From positions 62,001-126,000 of the forward strand of contig NC_068971.1 of NCBI RefSeq assembly GCF_016808095.1: a stretch of 64,000 bases of DNA, in the 5' to 3' direction. The notes under the pieces were generated by a model, which was given only the letters and a program-made list of their open reading frames with translations, was not told the DNA's origin and did no database searches. Made by a program: the position numbers and the translations under genes. Below are positions 40,601 to 52,806 of this stretch, piece after piece. Origin of the DNA: Vigna angularis. Its lineage: Eukaryota; Streptophyta; Magnoliopsida; Fabales; Fabaceae. How positions within the stretch are numbered: the stretch's first letter is position 1; each line of letters opens with the position of its first letter.

Positions 40601-43290
40601 TTTTTGGGCCTATTAAAATTAAAATTAAAAAAAAAGGTTTCATGACCATACTGATTTTTGTGTACTCATCGAAGAAAAAAATATATAAGGGATTATCATT
40701 GATGTCAATTGTTTAAAATATTACCTTGTCTCTTTCAAGGGGGACAATTATTTTATGTGTCATTCGAACAAATCATGTCAATAATAAAGAGATGATAAAG
40801 TTAAAAGAACTCATTTTAGAGTTCGATTTAAACAACTAAAAATTGTACACGTTGCTCTCTAATTGTTACCAAGTATGTTAAAAATGGAATTGGGTTAAAT
40901 GCTAATCAATAATATCACAGGTCAGATCTGCACACCTTCAATAATTGAATTTTGACTAGTTTTTTAAGTATTTTTATTTGTCTTAAAAAAGCCACTAATT
41001 TTAATACTTTTCAACAATAGGATGGTCTTTGGGAGTTTTAGATGTTTAGTTAATTACATATAAACATGTGCAATTGATTAAATATGCAAAACACGACGAT
41101 CTCGCATAAATGAAATTAGAGATAACTTGGTAATATTAGTTAGTTAGTTAGCAACTTGATTAGAATTAAGCTTAGAAGTTTGTAAAAGGGTTGCCACTAT
41201 TAAGGAATCGTGGAGAAGTGTGGAGATGCTCAAGTAAGTTGTGATTGCTAAGTGACTTGTTTTATTTATCATGAAACGCACAATAACTTTAGAGTACCAT
41301 GAAAAAGATAAGATGTTAACTGATAGAATTATTTATTTTGAAAAAGTGGTTTGATAGAGAGGGAGGTTGGGTTTAAGAAAGAAAATGAAGAATAAATGAG
41401 GTAGTATTTTAGAATGAAAAATTGGAAAGGTGGAGGAGAGATAGGTACAGCATAATAAAAAGAAAAATATACTTTTGACACACATAAACTTTTTATATTT
41501 ATTTTATATTTTTTTTTTATCTTTTGTTTTTCTTTTTAAATAAAAAAATTTACTTTTTTTTATAACCATTTTATTTTTATATTATTTGTTAAATAAACGC
41601 AAAAGTGTATTATAATATCATTAGTCTAACAATAAAATTGATAATAAAAATAGGAGAAAGGTGGGTGAAAGAATAAAGGTTAAAGGGACCCAGTTGGTTG
41701 GAAAACGAGGGGCAACCACGTCGGACTAAGGGTAGATGACAAATATGGTACCTTCAAGTGATGCCCCAGTTCAAGATTTCCACGATCTTCTTGTCTCACT
41801 GTTTCCATCTCATCATGCATTCAAATATTCAATTCTTTTCATCAATAACTGCTATTCCTTCGTGTTTTCTCGTTTTAGAAAAACCAAATCGTTAGATATT
41901 TCTATAATTCCGAGCAATACTTTTTATGTAACTACTTTTTAAAATTGTGAAAAAAGAGTGAAAATCGCTAACGATAATAAAGTTTTAATTGTGCGGTCCC
42001 TTCTTTCCCCGAAACAGGGTTCGTATGTTGTATTGGTGTTTCTCGAGGATTGGGTCCGACACACTCTGACTAAGTGGCCTTAAAGTGATGTCTTATACCA
42101 CTAAATCGTTATCAATACATAAAGTAATTGAGAGTTGAGCTATAATTTTATGAGTGTCTGCATTAGTATGTTGGAGATGTTTACAACACGCTGGTAGTTT
42201 ATTCTGCATATTGTATAATTATTCCTACATTTTATTTTATTTATTTTGTAAAAGGTGCAAATTGGATCAGTTGTAGTGTTGGAATTTGGGTCAACTCCAA
42301 GCTGGGGAGTGGCAGTGGTATACAACAGTTTTGTATGCATGAGGTGGACAAATTTAACCAATAGGGAAACGTAGCTGTCATGCTTTCTATATATCTCAAA
42401 ACCAGACGTTTTAAAACTTAATCACTTGTTTTGAAATTTTAATGTTCAGAAATGTTAGGCTAACTCACTTTGCATTCCATATATACAGTATTTTATGGTT
42501 AACCTGACAAAAGAAAAATATTTGTGATCGTGAACGATCGAGTAATGGTAAGTGTGATATATGTTGGACAAACAATTATCGAATGTTTAATAAAGTCAAT
42601 ATTGGTGATTTGGAAAGTTGAAAAAAATAAATCAACTTGCGGACTTGTTAAGAATTACAAGTAGAAAGGAGATATGGATAAGATACGCATAGTTTTGAAG
42701 GTGGAAATGGAAAAAGGTGAACTGAAGCTATCATAGTTTATTTTGTAAGAAATTACCATGATGATATGCAGGGAATACCCTAAAAAAAACAGGAATTTAG
42801 GTGGATCCGACAAGAATGACCATAGCTTTGTTTTGCAACCTCTTCTTTCCCCGAAGAAAAGGAAGAAGAGCCCGGTAGTAACTAGTGCGACAATGATCTG
42901 GCAAATGTTATGTTCTTATTTTGGGGATGTTCTCCTGAAAACGGTCCTTTATTTTTGGACATAAATATATATATGTATTTTGAACCTCTTTTGTTATGCT
43001 TTCCATCGTGGATCATTTCTCTTTTGCTCTGTGAAAGCATCTCCTTTGGGACTAAAAAATCAGTAGCTTTTAGCTGGTTTAGCTAGCTAAAAGATGCATT
43101 GCCTTTCCATTTGCATGATGATGAAGGAAATAAAGAAGAACTGGATTACACACTCCATACCTAGACTACCCTCAGCGCCGGTGGAAAGAAGATAATTACA
43201 GGGAAAGACAATAGAAGAAAGAGGTAAAACTTAGGTTGATCCGAGATGATTATAAAACAAGCAGTAGTACTAGAATTTAAAAGGAGGGTG
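37688..43290. other. Spacer between the two NAC copies
   Basis: The stretch 37688 to about 37955 is the promoter of NAC copy 1 and aligns with the promoter of copy 2. An (ATT)n run lies at 38061-38097. From there to about 41750 the sequence is AT-rich with no supported gene; this stretch has no counterpart in copy 2. A 61-bp block at 41759-41820 again matches sequence upstream of copy 2. From about 43028 the shared unit of copy 2's 3' flank begins. Open frames here have no domains. Confidence 0.55.
41759..41820. repeat. Displaced copy of the NAC copy 2 upstream block
   Basis: From TGATGCCCC to ATGCA this matches 44470-44530 at about 51 of 61 positions. Both stretches are open in the same frame, but nearly all the changes alter amino acids, so it does not look like conserved coding sequence. 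Confidence 0.7.
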
Positions 43291-44164
43291 TCAAGGTTTT
43301 CTTCTAAAATAAGGGAAGGTGTCGGAGCTACTGCTCTCTTCATGCTCATCTGATTCGTGAGTAATTCCACTGCCGGAAGAAGACGAGGAATCGGTCTTGC
43401 TCTGTTCCAAAAAGTTATAGAAAACCATCTTCGACTTCCTCACCTTCCTATTAACCACTCCGCCTCTCAAACTCTCCATCTCCTTCTCCTCCCTGTTTCT
43501 ACAACCACTTCTTCTCTTCAAAAATATGCGACACAGAACCCAGTTTTCCATGGCAACCTGAACAGACAAACAAACCAAAAATATTGTATGAATAATTAAT
43601 GCGTGCGCGAGGATAATTGCGAGTTAATTTGCTCGCTCTGAATCCTGACCTGAGACGGAGGGTTAAGGAGGCGATACTCATGCATGATCCAATCGGTTCT
43701 GGATCCATGAGGTGGCTTTCCTCTGTAGAAAACAAGTGTCTTCTTCATTCCCACTACTTGGTTCCCTTTTGAAGTTAAAATTTGTTTGTCCAACCCAGTG
43801 GCCTTCCAGTAACCTGAACCGGTGGCTCTGTTGGAGCGATTGCCGTTAGGATATTTGGGTTCTTTGGTGCTGAAAAAGTACCTCTCTTTCTCTAAATCAC
43901 CTAAACACACCATCCACAAGGCATTGCAATTAGACTTAATTAGTCAAGAAGAAGAGAAAGGGGAAGAAAGGAAAAATGGAAACCTGGCAAATCCCAAGGA
44001 TCAGACTTGCAAACATCAAACTCAGGAATGACGGAGGCTGGCAAAGGGAAGGAGAAAACCTTGCGCTTTAAGTATTGCACAACCAATTCCTCGTCGGTTG
44101 GGTGGAAACGGAAGCCCGGAGGCAATCTGAGCTCCCCGTTCTTCACAAAATTCAGTTTTTCCAT
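43291..44164 (-). CDS. NAC083: NAC transcription factor, NAC083/VNI2-like (copy 2)
   Basis: Three exons, 44164-43984, 43900-43650 and 43557-43291, give 232 residues, the same length as copy 1, with introns of identical size (83 and 92 bp). The first 145 residues differ from copy 1 at only two positions (His47 to Pro, Ser88 to Gly). The last exon differs at about a dozen (for example VAMENW for VPMENW, CRNREE for CRNGEE, a changed segment at 177-179, FLEQSK for FLAQKK, YFRR for YVRR). All five NAC subdomains are intact, so both copies should bind DNA; the divergent tail may change activation or partners. It is a tandem duplicate with co-duplicated 3' flank and proximal promoter. Confidence 0.96.
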
Positions 44165-47100
44165 TCGACCGCAGCCTACTTGTTTTTCTCTGTATACAGT
44201 AATAAAAGTTGTGTGTCCGTGTAGAGCAGACAGTTGAAGGCAGTGGCGGGGGTTCTTAGAAGTCCATGAAAGCAAGCGCAGGGTAAGAAGGGAAAAAGGA
44301 AAGAAGAAAAAGGGTTAATATTAATAATAATAATATTATTATTATTAATATTATTATTATTATTATTATTATTAGATAAAGAAAGGAAGAGGGTATGTAT
44401 GGAGTAAGATGGAGTGTGGGTTGTTTTATAGTAAGATGGGAGATGAGAGAGAAAGAGGGTAGCTTGGAATGATGCCCCATTTGAAGATTTGGTCGATCTT
44501 GTTGTCGCACTGTTTCCATCTGTTGATGCAATGGAATTCATGGGAGAATTGTGGGATGAGGGAAGAGAAGGGGGGTGCTTACGCAATATGGAAAACTTGG
44601 GGGATCATGGAAACGTGGGACGGTTCAGATTCTTTGTCTCTTTCTTCTTAAGCCCGAGCCTCAAACATTGACAATGCAGCAAGCGCAATTCCGTAAGGAA
44701 AGGGGAACCTTCTTCGCCTCAAAAATAAATAATTAGAAAGCTGTAGTAAACTAAACTTAACTTCTCATATTTATTTATTATTTATTAGGATGAGATTCCC
44801 ACAAGAAAAATATTGCCAACCCACTTGCATATTATTATTATTATTATAGAATTATGTGAGTAGAGAAAAAGGGTTTCGTATGCCTCATTGCGGCTCTGAT
44901 TTTTCCCATTTCATGTTCCCTACGCTCTCTCTCTTCCTATAGGGTCAAAGGAGTTTGCGTGTGGGCATTGTCATGGCCGATTTTAAATATTACAACACAA
45001 ACGTCAAACCCTCCAATTATTGTGTTTTCAGTAAAAATTCTTCTTCATTCCATTCCTCTCCCCTTCTTTTCCAGTTTCTTTATTTTATATTTATTATATT
45101 CCCTTTCTTTTACACTCATCTCATCCTTCTCTTATCATATTTATTTCTTTTCTTATATCTCTTCTCTTTAAAAGCTTTCCATCATTCCTTTAAATTATCC
45201 TTACTCGCTTCCCGCTCTCACATATGTAAGGAGACATACATAAGAACAACATTCCCCAGTTATACCGATATTGAGCTCCCGCTCTTCTTTTCTTTTTTTG
45301 GGCAAAATTTCTTTTTCTTTTTTTAATAATAATAATAATAATAAATCTTGTATAATAAGATCGTCCGATCAGATCGAGCGATCAACAATCCATGAAAGAT
45401 GATTGATAGATCGGTTGGTTAAACTATAGACAATATTAACAAAAAAATAATTGCATTAATCCTAAGTCAAATTATTACAATTTATTATGCATTTATTTGT
45501 TACAATACTCATACAAAAATTTATTTTAGTGTCAAAATACTTTCTCCATGTAACACTCAATTCAACCAATGGATAGAAAGAAGACTGAAAATAAAACACT
45601 AAACTAAACTTGAAACTTGAAGAATATTTGAAAAAGAATATTTAACCTCTACTCCCTAAACTAAAATAGATGTAATTAATAATAATGTATAATTGTAAGA
45701 CAAGAACACACTCATCAACTCTTTCGCTGGCAAATGGAATAAATAGTGGTAAGGTTTGGCGTTCAAATAATAGATCATGGTGTGCATGTTTGGATGTTGG
45801 TTAATAAATTTCGCCGACGTTTTATAGTTTTATTTATTCGAACAAATTGTGTTGGTTTTGTCTTTTTTTAATGCTTTGTGTTGGACTAAAAACCTGTTGT
45901 TAGGAGCTGTGGAAGGAAAACCAATTGTACATCTTACATGTACCTGATGACTTTTTTGAAATAAAAAAGAAGAAACGAAAGGGTGCGGAACACCTCAGCC
46001 TAGATGTTGTCAAGCAGTGACGCACGGTGCTCTATTTTACGCCTAGAGAGGAAAATTTTGTTTGGGCATCAATTGCTATGTTTGAAAGTTGCTTGTTAAT
46101 TGTAGTCATCATAAACTTTTGTACGCAGCATTTGCATGATGTGTGATGCGTATGAAGAATATCTGAAAATGATCTAATATTTGATAAGACGGTGGATATT
46201 TAGATTGGTGTGGAGTGGAAGAAAGTAGAAAACAAGATATGAGTGTAGAATTTGGGATGAAATAAATAAGAGTAGAAGTAAGCAGCGATGTCCAATTAGG
46301 AGATTGTGTAGAACAAAAATTTCAAAAGTCCGCATTGATTTCAAAGTTGACCTCGCTATTATTTGTTTATTTATTTATTTATTTATTTGTAATTGTGATG
46401 GTGATGTTGACGCATAGAGATGCCTTGAGAATGTGGTCCTTTGCTTTGGTGATTGGGCACTTGAAAGAGGGAAGTTCCTTGATTTTGAAGCCAAATATTT
46501 GTCAACTCGGAAAGCCAAATTTCGCAAAAGGGCGAAGGAATAAGATATGTGTCTGAAAACAAAGCAAAAGTTGTTACAAAAAAGCAGTGGTAATTATAAA
46601 GATGAGAGGGTTTGAGAGATATGAGAATGTGAAGATTGTTAATGATGTTTTTTTGGCAAGGAAAGTTTGAAGCAGGAGTAGGTAGGTAGCTAGAAGGAAA
46701 GTTCCTGAAAAGGGCCATGGAATCCTGTGGCATGGGTGTAAGTGTAAGATTTTAAGATTTACAAAACCTAACTTCTATTTTTTTCTTGTTATATTTTAAG
46801 TAAAAATAAGAAAGTTAAAAATAATATAAAATTAAAAATTTCTTCTCTTAATATTTATAATTTGAATGTGATGTTAATCTTTTATATATAAATTAAATTT
46901 ATATTTTATTATTATTATTATGTCTCCTTGTTAATGCTCTAAAATGAATTATCTTTCTTTTACCAAAGTAAACAGAATTCACCTTGTGTAAACAAATTAC
47001 ACATGTACAGATCCAGCTTTATTCCTCTTTCTCAGCTGAGCTGGTAGCCATTTTTATCCCCTCCATCTCCAGAATAAGAATAAGAATCAAAATAAAAAAA

Positions 47101-48480
47101 GGTAGCGTAACCGTGAAGACAACAAATTCCAAGGAGGTCAAACAAAGACCACTGCAACCACCTCTTACAAGTTACCACAATTCACTTCACACTCTATCTT
47201 CTATTTACTTTCAAAAAAATATATTTCGACATTATCAATTTTATGTTTTATTTTTTTTTCTTGAAAGAATATAATTTTTTTTATGATTATTTTATAGATA
47301 TGTTAAATAAATACAAAATAATGACATCATACCATTTTTCACTTTAAATGTTTTTAATGTTCACACATTATTTACTCATCCATTTCTCATCAGAGTCACT
47401 AATTTCCACTACTATATGTTTTAGTTTATTATTCTTCTATTTTCATATAATAAAATCAAATAATAAGCATAACTTTGTAAAATTCAAAATTTACTTTCAA
47501 AATTTACTTTCAAACTCTATCTAATATGTTTTGTTAAAGTTTGCTAATAACTAATGTATTTTATTGAAATTACAAAATTGTCGACAAAAATCAACAGAAA
47601 AACATCTTCACTTTAATCTCTTTACTTTCCTAACGAGATATTCTTACTACTTCACTTTCAAAAAGACTTACATTTCACATACCTTTTTCTCTATTTTATA
47701 ATTTTTTTTCTCAATCATATGTTTTTATTTTTTGTTTTTTCAACTGTCTATCCATTTTTCATTTAATACAATTTCTTGTGATAATTTAAACTACTTATGC
47801 TGAAGGATAATATGGTCTCAATTTCTTACACGCACATTTGATCTTTACGTTTTCTTTTTCAGGATTTTAGTTCTTGTAGGTTAAAAATCGGTCATTTTAA
47901 CTCAATCCTCAAATAAGACACCATAAAAAAAAATATGTTAAACAGATTAATAAAATAGAATTACAAAATTTAGTAATACGAAAACTAAAATCGGAAAATA
48001 GCGTTGGAAACTCAAGCTTACGGATCAAGAATTAAAGCAGGGTTAGAATTATAATTTAAATAATTATTATTTTAAATATGAAATACATTTCATCTATGTA
48101 ATTTTTTCTTTATTGTAAATTATAAATTAGAAATATATTGACTCAAAATAGATGTTTATCCTAGACCAAAAACTTTGTTTTTTTTTTTTTAATTTCAAAA
48201 TAGTTTATCTTCTAATTTCTGAACTCAGCCCATCTCTGTTGTCGCTTACGCAGGCCCACCTTACAATCGAATTCCAATGTCGGATTTCTTTTTGCACTCC
48301 CATACTTCTCATCTTCACTCTCATAAATATGAAAATTTCCGATTTACTCTTCTGATTTAAAGTGTTTTTTTTTTCTTCTGAATTTTGAAATACGGAAACA
48401 CCTCATATTTAGGTTGTGTAATCTAAAAATCAGAAGTATCCTGTCGATTATACAATTTAGAAGTCACTTTTTGCATATCC
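44165..48480. other. NAC copy 2 promoter and following intergenic DNA
   Basis: The first 370 bases are upstream sequence of NAC copy 2, with similarity to copy 1 to about 44435 and the 61-bp block at 44470-44530. Further on are an (AAT)n run near 45325-45343, a short GATCG-rich stretch (45358-45385) and a (TTTA)n run at 46366-46388. No gene is supported; the open frames at 44955-45326 and 46383-46733 are Ser/Phe-rich low-complexity translations. Confidence 0.55.
44315..44374. repeat. Expanded (ATT)n / (AAT)n palindromic run in the NAC copy 2 promoter
   Basis: About 60 bases of AAT units facing ATT units, able to fold on itself, 150 bases upstream of the copy 2 start codon. The matching place in copy 1 (about 37890-37901) has only TTATTATTATTG. 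The expansion is therefore specific to one copy. Confidence 0.85.
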
Positions 48481-48698
48481 ATCAGACTCTATCTTTTTAT
48501 CACCCCTAAATGTATAATAAATAATAGACTACAATTATGAAAAAGTAAAATATGAAATGTTCCACCAAATGTCATTAAAAAAGCTTTTAAAAGTTAATAA
48601 AAAATTATGGTTAATTATTATAATTTTAGTAACTTAATTAGTAATTATTTTTTTATTGTTAATTAAATATTTAACTTTTAATATTTATTTAATGTAGG
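48481..48698. repeat. Dispersed 216-bp repeat, copy 2
   Basis: Direct-orientation match to 35313-35528, 13 kb away. It has a 10-15 base insertion after ACAATTATGAAAAA. Similarity stops sharply at AATGTAGG on the right, which suggests that this is the true end of the repeat. Confidence 0.8.
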
Positions 48699-48820
48699 AA
48701 CAGAGGAGAAAGACGAATGAAAGAGTGTGTGTTTAATCAATGGTTCTCACTTGTAAATAATAGTTGTATTCTAAGTATAACTGAACATATGCTGAAATTG
48801 TTAGATTGAATGCTTTACAG

Positions 48821-48867
48821 GGACAGACACCTTTATTTCCACGGATATTTGGTCATGAATTACGAGG
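48821..48867 (+). pseudogene. Alcohol dehydrogenase exon fragment
   Basis: After a TTTACAG acceptor, the sequence reads GQTPLFPRIFGHELRG in one frame and then GTATGC as a donor. GQTPLFPRIFGHE is the zinc-site region of plant class P alcohol dehydrogenase, where the His-Glu pair is part of the catalytic zinc site. The usual Ala/Gly residues after HE have become Leu-Arg. I found no other ADH exon within several kb on either side, so this is an orphan exon left by a rearrangement or carried by an element. The splice-like borders are preserved. Confidence 0.6.
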
Positions 48868-50008
48868 GTATGCACTTTCCATTTGAAAAACAACATCTTT
48901 CTTAATCTCATATTTGATTGTATATGTCTTGGCTAATTTATATTGGAAGTAAATGGTAACAGGATTTTGAAGATTAATATTGTTCTAATATTTTTTTAGT
49001 TTAAGTGGTTGGACTGTTGAAGTAAAATGGTAATAGATGATATTTTTTCTTTTTAATACAGATTAAAGCACTCCACCAATAAATTGACCTTTGCCTTGAG
49101 TCGAAGCTACAGTACCTTTTTGGATAAAGAGTAAACTTGAGTGAAACCCTTTTATTTATTTCATCTTGAGAACCATGTAAAACTTGAATGTAAAACGTGT
49201 AAAGTTTGCTATTTGATGGCCTATTTGTTTGTCATTTGTTGTAAGAATATGATAATTTTTTTATTACAATATTTGGCTTTCTTATTTCCTTTGTTTTGTC
49301 TTGATTAATGGATATGTTATAGTTATTTTATAATTATTGATGACCAGTTAAGAGTGTAAATTATTCACTAAGTATACTGATTCCATTATAATACAAGATC
49401 GTGTTCACATGGATTTTGTTTTATAAAATAGTAATTTATAATTTATTCAAGAGCAACAATATTTTAACACAAGAAAACAACTAAATAATAATATTTTTGA
49501 TTATAATTATATTATTTTTTTAATTTAAAATCATAATTAAATTGTAATAACATAATAATAAATGTTGGACAGTTTTAAATAAAAATTTGAATAACAATAA
49601 AGATAAGTGATGTTGATTAAGATATTCAGATCTGATTTGACTTTTCTTACTCAACTACACTAATCTAAGAATACTAGAAGTCATGTTATTCTTCATTTGG
49701 AAGTGACCTTTGCATTAGTGAACAAGATTTTTTAAATTAACTGAAATTGTAGATTCATCTTTAGTATCTACCAAACATTAAGAAATTTGATTGGATCTAA
49801 ACACTAAATCAATTTTCATTGTATTTAGGATAATGAAATATGATGATTGACCAAGTCAACAATTTTCTCTACTCCTCATTCTATATTCTAAGTAAAAGGG
49901 ATTGTTTTACTAGTTTTCTATATGAATATCATGCAAGATAAGAGTCTAAATAATATACTATATGAAATAAACTAGACATTTGTCAATCACTTATATTGTT
50001 GTTTATTA
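48868..50008. other. AT-rich intergenic sequence
   Basis: No gene, RNA or repeat boundary is visible after the ADH fragment up to the start of the GC-richer LTR-like block. Confidence 0.5.
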
Positions 50009-52806
50009 TAACATCCCAAATATACAGTCATAAACTATATAATTAGAATAATCACATGTAATAATAATTCAGTACAGTTTTCCACTAATGAACGAATGCA
50101 CAAAGACAAACGTCCTTACATACGATTTACAAAAATTTAAGCCGAACATAAGTAGTACCTGACTGAACGGTTTACAGGAGAAAATACCGAACGGTCGAAC
50201 ATAACAAAAGAAACGGATAAGGTGGTCGAACGACCACTCTATCAATCACCTATACTACTTGCCGAACGTCCTACTGTTCGGTCTTAACTTCAACATCCAC
50301 CAAGTTCTCTTCGTCCAGCACATCTTCCAGCCGCTCGTCTCCTTCTGCTCACATCCACACGGATGATCATTGCAACGACAGGACGAACGTACAAAACGAG
50401 ACAACACAAGGGAAACACACGGTAAGCTTATGTAATTTAATTCATGCGTCAACATACAAATTCATGTAAACAATTCAACACACAAGAACACATTTCAACG
50501 TACGCATTACATAAAGCTTAACACTAGACTGACCGTCCGGACTGTATGAATTCTGCGTAGCTACAAGCGTTCGTGCACCCGGGTGGTGTGGTAACTGGCA
50601 TCCTCATCAGCTGCCACCCGAGGTTAGTCCGTTCCGTCCAAAGTACCCCTAAGGACGAGGACCTCCTGCCGTTCCCACGCATGACGTACCCCCTCTACTT
50701 GAGGACGAGCACTCACGGAACATCAGGATCGAACAGCCAGCACTAGCTTCCCACAGTCATACTTTACAAATTCCAACATTCATCCATGAGTCGTTCCTAC
50801 CCGGAACGCTCGTTTAAAAGTCACAACTTTCTTTCCATCTCATATACTCTTCATCATTTATCATTCTTTATTCCATATTCATTTTCATCATTAATAGGGA
50901 GACCATAAAAAACCGAACGTTCTGTCCTCACTAAGACCGAGGACGGGACTAAGATGACGTCCGTTCCAGATCAACGTACGAACGACTGAGTTACGACTTC
51001 GTTTGGGAATAACCGAGGAATGTCCTGTTTTATTGGACGAACGCTAATTACCATGTGAATCAGTTGAATGAATTGACTCTCGTGAATTTCAAACCAATAC
51101 TCCGAGAATAATTTAAGTGTGGAGGCCCTAGGCCGAATACATCAAACGTGGACATCTCAAGACGTTAACGAACCATTTCTATAATAATTCTCATACCGAA
51201 ATCCACTGTCAGTCAATGACCGAACGTGGTACAGGAAGTTCTTCTGAAGTTGGACGTAAGCTATTTCATTTAGACTAATTTTACAAGAATGAGTACGAGC
51301 GCTCAGTATAAGACCGAGCACCACTTAGAGCGAGCGCTAGGTGTAAGACCGAGCACTTCTCAGTATGAGCGCTTGGTATAAGACCGAGCACCATTTAACT
51401 TATAACAGTAGATTTGATAAATATACTAAGGGACTGCCAAGGTAGTGTTTATGAACGAGAAAGTATGCTATTACATATATATCAAAGAATGGAGTTTATC
51501 ACAGGATACCATATGCAACTGTGCTTGGCCGAACGCTCAAGCATAGTGTTTTAACACGAGGACACTCGTCCTCAACTAGGGTTCTATCCAAATGAAAGAA
51601 TCCCATTTTTAACCATGTTACAAAGGAAAACCGAACGGTCAAAGACCGTTCAGCAACGAACGTACATTATCGTGGGAAATTCTTATTCAATCCATTTACA
51701 TTCTAGTTCATTTCTCATCATACAATCTCATGGTTTCATTCGTTCACATCAACATCAACTTTCACATTTCATACAATCCATATTATGTAAATTAATGCAT
51801 TTCATTCCCAACCATAAATCAACGAACGTTCATGCAATTTCATCACATTAAACATCATACATTATACTCATGCGGTCAAATAACGGACGTTCATACCAAA
51901 CACAACATACGAATTAAATCAAATAAGCTTCCCTTACTTGGATACGTGATGGAAATGGTCTAAGAGTGGGTTTTTGGTTCGTCCAATTCTACAATTTCTA
52001 CCCTCAACGATCAACACTTCTCCAAACTAAACCGAACAATCACAAAGAACCAAAAATCACTTAAACTATACCCCCGCATGCAACCAGAACTTGGTTTGCA
52101 TGTAATAAAAGAACGAACGACTAAGGGGAGAAAACTTACCGGCTCAATCTTGAAACTTGTTCGGTTCAAGATGAAGCTTGAGTTGCCGGGAGCACTTCTA
52201 CGGTTTCTGAATGATGATCGGAGAAGAGGAAAGGTTAGTTTTTTTAGAGAGAAGGTAGGAATTCTAGTGAGAAGGAGGAGAAAAATATAAGATCAGATTT
52301 TTGGAAGATGAAGGGTGCATGCAGAGAGAGTGGGAAGAAGGTTTCAAAAAAATCATTTTTCTTCCCATGTAAAACGAACGTCCGCTCTCCTGCTGACACC
52401 TGCATTCACTATCTGATTTCAGATTCTCGTTTCTTGACACTTGGCGTCAGCGCAGAGGGGTTTTGAGTGCGTTTTAATGAGATTAGACAGGTGGGTTCTG
52501 GGTGCATATTTACGAGGTCTGACAGGGTTCTTCAGAAACGAGAAAGGAAGGTGCGTGCAGAGAGTGGAGCGTTTTCTGAAAACTTCAGTTTTGCTTCCCC
52601 CGCCGAACGCACGTCCAATCTGCAGTCGACACCTACTTCCCACTACCGATTCCCGACGCCCCTCGGCAGGACACCTGACGTCCGTTAATGAAGTGTCTCG
52701 TCCTGCGGTCGCCACATGCGTTGCTGAGGTGTCTCGCTCTCCGACCGCCACGCGGACTCCAGCGAATGTACGTTATTTTTCAGAGTCTGACATTTATGGT
52801 ATGTAA
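50009..52806. mobile_element. LTR-like block, CGAACG-rich (possible large solo LTR)
   Basis: Base composition changes abruptly near 50100 and back near 52800: the block is much richer in G and C than both flanks. It starts with TATAACATCCCA, close to the TGTAACATCCCA of the block at 25086, and shares ordered words with it (TCTGCTC, GGATGATCATTGCA, AGGTTAGTCC, GGACCTCCTGCC, CTCTACTTGAGGAC, CATCAGGATC). No gag, protease, reverse transcriptase or integrase is encoded; the open frames at 52078-52290 and 52441-52806 are not recognisable proteins. The size suits the long LTRs of some legume gypsy elements, but target duplications were not found, so the borders and class are tentative. Confidence 0.5.
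51296..51400. repeat. 35-bp tandem repeat, three units
   Basis: Three head-to-tail 35-base units (51296, 51331, 51366), each with GAGCGCT near the start and TAAGACCGAGCAC in the middle. It lies inside the CGAACG-rich LTR-like block. Confidence 0.93.

Noticed and set aside
44489..44671. A conserved-looking frame (DLVVALFPS) shared with 41759-41820, suggesting a small coding exon.
   Set aside because: Differences between the two copies fall mostly on first codon positions and change residues, unlike conserved coding sequence. The match ends abruptly.
52441..52806. A 121-codon open frame in the CGAACG-rich block.
   Set aside because: Open frames also exist on the opposite strand over the same bases. 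Higher GC lowers stop frequency, and no domain or splice context was seen.
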